Below the pieces are notes generated by a model. It was not told the origin of the DNA. It ran no database searches and saw only the letters and a program-made list of their open reading frames with translations. From positions 1-42,840 of the forward strand of contig JBDTOI010000016.1 of NCBI GenBank assembly GCA_039933315.1: a stretch of DNA of 42,840 bases, read 5' to 3'. The DNA comes from DASXRU01 sp039933315 (GTDB lineage: Bacteria; Acidobacteriota; Blastocatellia; Pyrinomonadales; Pyrinomonadaceae). Both the position numbers and the translations under genes were made by a program. Below are positions 38,896-42,840 of the stretch, in pieces; the first letter of the stretch is position 1; the number at the start of each line of letters is the position of its first letter.

Positions 38896-41800
38896 ATGCT
38901 GAGATCCCTTTCTCTAATCTTGTTAACTATGTCCGCGTTTGGTTTTGGCGTCGCCCAGACGACAGAGCCATTACTCTTCAGCCGGTTGACGGTCAACCAG
39001 ACGGACATCGCGTTTTCTTATGCCGGAGACATTTGGATTGTCCCGCGCACCGGGGGTGAGGCGCGCAGGGCAACGACAAACCCTGCGGAAGAGAATTTTC
39101 CCAGCTTTTCTCCCGATGGTTCGCAGATCGCATTTTCCCGCCAGGTCGGTGGCAATTGGGATGTCTACACCATGCCCGCCACGGGCGGCGAGGCGCGTCG
39201 GGTTACGTCAGATCCGAGGGGGGAGTTTGTTACCGGCTGGGCGCCTGATGGCAAGAGTATCTTGTTTGGTTCGAACCCTAATGTGGTGCCGCAGCTTTTC
39301 ACCATTCCGACGGATGCGATCATGCCGGCTTCCCTGCCCTTGCCCAAAGCCCTTTTGGGATCGATTTCCCCGGATGGTGGGCGCATCGCTTATACGCCGA
39401 TGGGCGGTGTCAGCGATTGGCGTTTTTATCGTGGTGGTTCCAGAGGTCAAATCTGGCTGGCAAATCTGAAGGACGGGGCCATCGACAAGCTGCCGCAGGG
39501 CAGTTACAACGACGACCAGCCGACGTGGGTGGGCGATAAGATCTATTTCATTTCAGACCGCACCAGCGCCTACAACCTCTACGTTTATGACATCCCAACG
39601 AAACAAACCAAACAGCTTACTTCTTACGTGCAGCAGGGCATTCGGTGGTCGGCAGTAGGAGCAGGCGCGGTGGCTTTTGTGCGCGACGGCCGCATCCATC
39701 TCTATGACATAGCCAGCAACCAGACAAAGACATTAGATGTTCGCGTTAATCCCGACGCGGGCGAGCTACAGCCACGTACTGTCAATGTCACACGCAATAT
39801 CGAGTGGGTCTTTCCTTCGCCAAACGGAGACCGCGCTGTTTTTGGCGCCCGGGGCGACGTCCTGGTGTTTGATCCAGCCAGCGGCGAGGCCAGGAACCTG
39901 ACAAACAGTTCAGGAGTTGCCGAGCGCTACCCCAGCATTTCACCTGATGGCCGCTCGGTCGCTTACTTCTCCGATGAATCGGGGGAATACCAACTGCACG
40001 TCAAACAACTTAACGGCGACAGCCCGGTGAAGAAGATCGCGGTCGAGGCCCAACCTTCGTTCTATCACGAGCTGACCTGGTCACCGGATTCGAAGAAAGT
40101 GGCCTTCACTGATAAGCGGCTGGCAATCTGGTACGCAGATGTGGATCAGGGCAAGACCCGGCGGATAGATACGTCAACATATTCATATCAGGAAGAGATG
40201 TTTCCCCGCTGGTCGCCTGACAGTCGCTGGCTAACCTATTCAAAGCACCATCCGAATCGTGTGCGCACGGTCTATATCTTTGACGCGCAGCAGAACAAGA
40301 CCCACCAGGTTACAGACGGCCGTACGCATTCCGAATCACCCGTCTTCGATAGCAACGGGAAGTACCTCTACTTCATTTCCAGTCCGAACGCGGGCACCAG
40401 CGAGTTTGGTTGGGGAGTGCTCAACGGCATCTTTGCGCGACCGCTGGTGACACGGCGACTGCATGTCATGATTCTGCAGGAAGGACAGCCGATACCGATT
40501 GGACCAGGCGGGCCCAACCCGGATGCACCTGTTGGTCCACGGGCCGTTGAAGTGCGCATTGACTTTGACGGGATCGATCGACGCGTCATTGATCTGGCCG
40601 TACCGCCGGGTGACTATTCTCAAATCGTCACCGGCGCACCCGGCATGCTCTACGTGTTGACTTATGAATGGCCCAAGTCGCCGGGGCTGGGAACCAATCC
40701 GGCGCAAACGCTCTATCTCTACGACCTTTCGAAGCCGCCCAAGTTGGAGAAGTTGATTGAGGAAATTCGCAGCTTTGATCTATCGGCCGACGGTTCGCGA
40801 CTGCTGTATTTGAAAGGGCGAAGCCCTGATTATTTCATTGTGCCTGCGGGAACGGCGCCGAAGCCGGATGAAGGCAAGCTGGATTTAAAGAAGTTGGAAG
40901 TAAAAGTCGATCCGCGCGCTGAATGGCAACAGATGTACCGCGAATCGTGGCGCATAATGCGGGACTGGTTTTACGATCCCAATCACCACGGGCAAAACAT
41001 CGCCGAACTGGAACGACACTATCGTGAATACCTCCCTGGCATCGTACGGCGCAACGATCTCAATTCACTTTTGAATCGGATGCTGGGCCACGTTTCCGTC
41101 AGCCATCTGGGTGTCGGTGGCGGTGATACGCCACCACCGGCCGGGCCTCCTGATCGAACTGCCGCATTGGGGGCGGACTATGAGATCGATCAGGGCCGTT
41201 ATCGTTTCAAGCGCATCTATCGCTCCAGCCTTTTCAGTTCACCCAGTGGCTTCGCCCCGGCTCCCCTGGATTTGCCTGGTAACCGAGTCAATGAAGGCGA
41301 GTATCTGATAGCTATCGGCGATCAAAACGTGGACACTTCAAAGAGTATCTACAGCTATCTCGAGGGCAAAGCGGGGCCGCAGCCGTTGAAGTTGAAAGTT
41401 GGACCTAACGCTAATGGCGTTGGTGCGCGCACTGTTTCCATTTTTGCCATGCCGGCGCAACAGGAGAACAACCTCCGCCGGGCCAACTGGTCAGAAAACA
41501 ACCGGCGTCAGGTTGAGGCTATGTCGGGTGGCAAGCTGGCCTACATTTATGTGGAAAACTACGGTCCTGCGATCATGGATTTCATACGTGGTCTGACAGG
41601 TTACAGCGATCGTCAGGGAATCATCATCGATCAGCGCTTCAACGGCGGCGGCATTACACCGGACTATCTGATTGAATGGCTGCAGCGCAAACCGATCTAC
41701 GACTACGCCTTCCGTAACGGGGATGACATTCCGGTCCCGGTGAATCCCGGGCCTGCAGTGAAGGTCTTGATTGTAAACGAAAACAACTTCTCTGCCGCTG

Positions 41801-42135
41801 AGACATTCGCGTTCATGTACAAGCTGGCGAAAGTTGGCCCCATTGTCGGCTTGCGAACTGGCGGGGGCGGCATTGGCCCCTACGTTTTCACGCCGCAGTT
41901 GATCGACGGCGGCAACGTGCAGTTACCCAACCGCGCCGCCTACAACCCCGACGGATCGTCCTGGGGAGTAGAAAACGTCGGCGTCATTCCCGATGTCGAA
42001 GTTGAAGTCACCCCGAAGGACTGGATCGCCCGCCGCGATCCGCAACTGGAGAAGGCAGTGCAGGTGGCACTAGCGGAGCTTAAGAAGGTTCAGACGACGC
42101 AGCCAAAGAGACCAAAGTACCCGGTGCACCGGTAA
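38896..42135 (+). CDS. Tricorn protease homologue (S41 family)
   Basis: Large self-compartmentalising-type serine protease, here with a signal peptide, so probably periplasmic or secreted. The 1079-residue product has a signal (about 1-20), an N-terminal six-bladed beta-propeller (TolB/WD40-like, about 25-330: FPSFSPDGSQIAFS, GWAPDGKSILFGS), a second propeller (about 330-650), then the PDZ and S41 C1/C2 domains. The catalytic tetrad of tricorn (S745, H746, S965, E1023) aligns with S736, H737 (VSVSHLGVGG), S966 (NENNFSAAET) and E1026 (GVENVGVIPD), so it should be active. An AGGAG site precedes ATG 38896. Convergent with the metallophosphoesterase gene, 10 bp apart. It likely degrades oligopeptides. 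Confidence 0.94.
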   Translation: MLRSLSLILLTMSAFGFGVAQTTEPLLFSRLTVNQTDIAFSYAGDIWIVPRTGGEARRATTNPAEENFPSFSPDGSQIAFSRQVGGNWDVYTMPATGGEARRVTSDPRGEFVTGWAPDGKSILFGSNPNVVPQLFTIPTDAIMPASLPLPKALLGSISPDGGRIAYTPMGGVSDWRFYRGGSRGQIWLANLKDGAIDKLPQGSYNDDQPTWVGDKIYFISDRTSAYNLYVYDIPTKQTKQLTSYVQQGIRWSAVGAGAVAFVRDGRIHLYDIASNQTKTLDVRVNPDAGELQPRTVNVTRNIEWVFPSPNGDRAVFGARGDVLVFDPASGEARNLTNSSGVAERYPSISPDGRSVAYFSDESGEYQLHVKQLNGDSPVKKIAVEAQPSFYHELTWSPDSKKVAFTDKRLAIWYADVDQGKTRRIDTSTYSYQEEMFPRWSPDSRWLTYSKHHPNRVRTVYIFDAQQNKTHQVTDGRTHSESPVFDSNGKYLYFISSPNAGTSEFGWGVLNGIFARPLVTRRLHVMILQEGQPIPIGPGGPNPDAPVGPRAVEVRIDFDGIDRRVIDLAVPPGDYSQIVTGAPGMLYVLTYEWPKSPGLGTNPAQTLYLYDLSKPPKLEKLIEEIRSFDLSADGSRLLYLKGRSPDYFIVPAGTAPKPDEGKLDLKKLEVKVDPRAEWQQMYRESWRIMRDWFYDPNHHGQNIAELERHYREYLPGIVRRNDLNSLLNRMLGHVSVSHLGVGGGDTPPPAGPPDRTAALGADYEIDQGRYRFKRIYRSSLFSSPSGFAPAPLDLPGNRVNEGEYLIAIGDQNVDTSKSIYSYLEGKAGPQPLKLKVGPNANGVGARTVSIFAMPAQQENNLRRANWSENNRRQVEAMSGGKLAYIYVENYGPAIMDFIRGLTGYSDRQGIIIDQRFNGGGITPDYLIEWLQRKPIYDYAFRNGDDIPVPVNPGPAVKVLIVNENNFSAAETFAFMYKLAKVGPIVGLRTGGGGIGPYVFTPQLIDGGNVQLPNRAAYNPDGSSWGVENVGVIPDVEVEVTPKDWIARRDPQLEKAVQVALAELKKVQTTQPKRPKYPVHR

Positions 42136-42145
42136 GCCAGGTGCC

Positions 42146-42840
42146 TCATTTCCACGTCTGCTTGTGCCCCACAAAACCATCCTGATCGATGTACTGGATA
42201 TCGATCTTATCGGCGCTGACCTTCAGTAAGGCGAAGGTGTGGATGCCTGGGTAGTCTTTATCGCCCTCTTGCGCTCGATCGTTCATCCATTCCACCGGCA
42301 CTTCTGGTTCGCTCTTGGGCGGGCCGTAGGGGAAGCAGCCGTTTCCTAAACAGACGGCGTTGATGCCCTCCTGCTTCTGGTACACCACGCACAGATGCTC
42401 GTGGCCCCAGATCCATCCGTAGATCTGTTTTGCGTCCAGCAAGGGTTGGACCTTACCTCTTAGCTTGCTGGCGTCGGTTTTCTCGTAAGCGGAAAACAAC
42501 TGATGGTGCGACATGAGAATGGTTTTAGGATTGTTGCCTTTGAACTGCGCCGCCAACCAGTTAGTTTGTTCAAGGTTAAGATCGTGCTCCACGTAGCCGG
42601 TGTCCAGGCCGATAAAGCGCCAGTTTTTGCTGGCCAGACTAAAGTAGCTGGCGGGTTGTTTGAATTTTTTCAGGATGCCATCGAAGTAACCGTACCCGCC
42701 GCTGTACATCTCGTGATTCGAGTTGAGCGCAAACGATTGTCCGGGAGCGTCAGGCGCCGGCCAGTACTTTAGAAATCTATCCTTAACTTCACCGGGTGTG
42801 CCGGCGTAATAGACGTCACCCAGATGAATTACGTAATCCG
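42146..42840 (-). CDS. Calcineurin-like metallophosphoesterase, 5' end outside window
   Basis: Dinuclear metal phosphoesterase; partial, the N-terminus lies beyond the right edge. The frame continues past ATG 42709 to the edge, with motif IHLGDVYYAG (GDxxY) and NSNHEMYSGG (the N-H-E motif) upstream of that ATG, so the ATG is internal. Other metal-site motifs are ILMSHHQLFSAYE (SHH) and IWGHEHL (GHEH), in the usual order. C-terminal FALLKVSADKIDIQYIDQDG ends at 42146. The substrate is unknown; the family includes phosphatases and nucleases. Convergent with the tricorn homologue. Confidence 0.92.
   Translation of the reverse strand, partial: DYVIHLGDVYYAGTPGEVKDRFLKYWPAPDAPGQSFALNSNHEMYSGGYGYFDGILKKFKQPASYFSLASKNWRFIGLDTGYVEHDLNLEQTNWLAAQFKGNNPKTILMSHHQLFSAYEKTDASKLRGKVQPLLDAKQIYGWIWGHEHLCVVYQKQEGINAVCLGNGCFPYGPPKSEPEVPVEWMNDRAQEGDKDYPGIHTFALLKVSADKIDIQYIDQDGFVGHKQTWK

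Overview
The window looks like chromosomal DNA of an environmental Acidobacteriota, most likely class Blastocatellia. This is inferred from gene content: an acidobacterial-type VWA protein, a DUF1800/DUF1501 pair, a very large SBBP-repeat/DUF7948 surface protein, a tricorn protease homologue, a CHAT/TPR protein beside a sigma-like factor and a zinc-finger anti-sigma-like protein, and several dispersed intergenic palindrome families. No phage, plasmid, insertion sequence or CRISPR array was seen.

Layout. 1-3.4 kb: 3' end of tRNA-Pro(UGG), a membrane acyltransferase, an HU-type protein, a structured leader feeding an unknown 82-residue protein, a tRNA-Arg(UCU) split by a group I intron inside its anticodon, tRNA-His, and a small unknown protein. 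3.5-11.8 kb: VWA protein, two-TM coiled-coil protein, stand-alone receiver protein, glycine-zipper protein, a tightly packed OsmC/lytic transglycosylase pair, an exported unknown protein and a SAM methyltransferase. 11.8-19.3 kb: class II aldolase, PQQ-type sugar dehydrogenase lipoprotein, CBS-pair protein, radical SAM protein, Sm-like small protein, VOC protein overlapping a membrane DnaJ protein, and an M1 aminopeptidase flanked by intergenic inverted repeats. 19.3-29.1 kb: the 1910-residue multidomain secreted protein, then DUF1501 and DUF1800 as an operon with its own terminator-like hairpin. 29.4-31.3 kb: DinB-like protein and a DAO-family oxidoreductase. 31.4-38.2 kb: sigma-like factor, a membrane anti-sigma-like protein with two zinc fingers, a 60-bp inverted-repeat element, the CHAT/TPR protein and an outer-membrane beta-barrel protein. 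38.2-42.8 kb: a 740-bp repeat island, the tricorn homologue, and a metallophosphoesterase cut by the window edge.

How genes work together. Most genes are in short units of one or two. The clearest functional groups are DUF1800-DUF1501 (exported, probably coupled), OsmC-lytic transglycosylase (stop and start adjacent), the sigma-like/anti-sigma-like pair with the neighbouring CHAT protein (a possible signalling module), and the tRNA cluster. The strongest unusual feature is the intron-split tRNA-Arg(UCU). Next come the sigma-like/double-zinc-finger/CHAT neighbourhood, the structured leader at 2.07-2.26 kb, and the palindromic intergenic elements.
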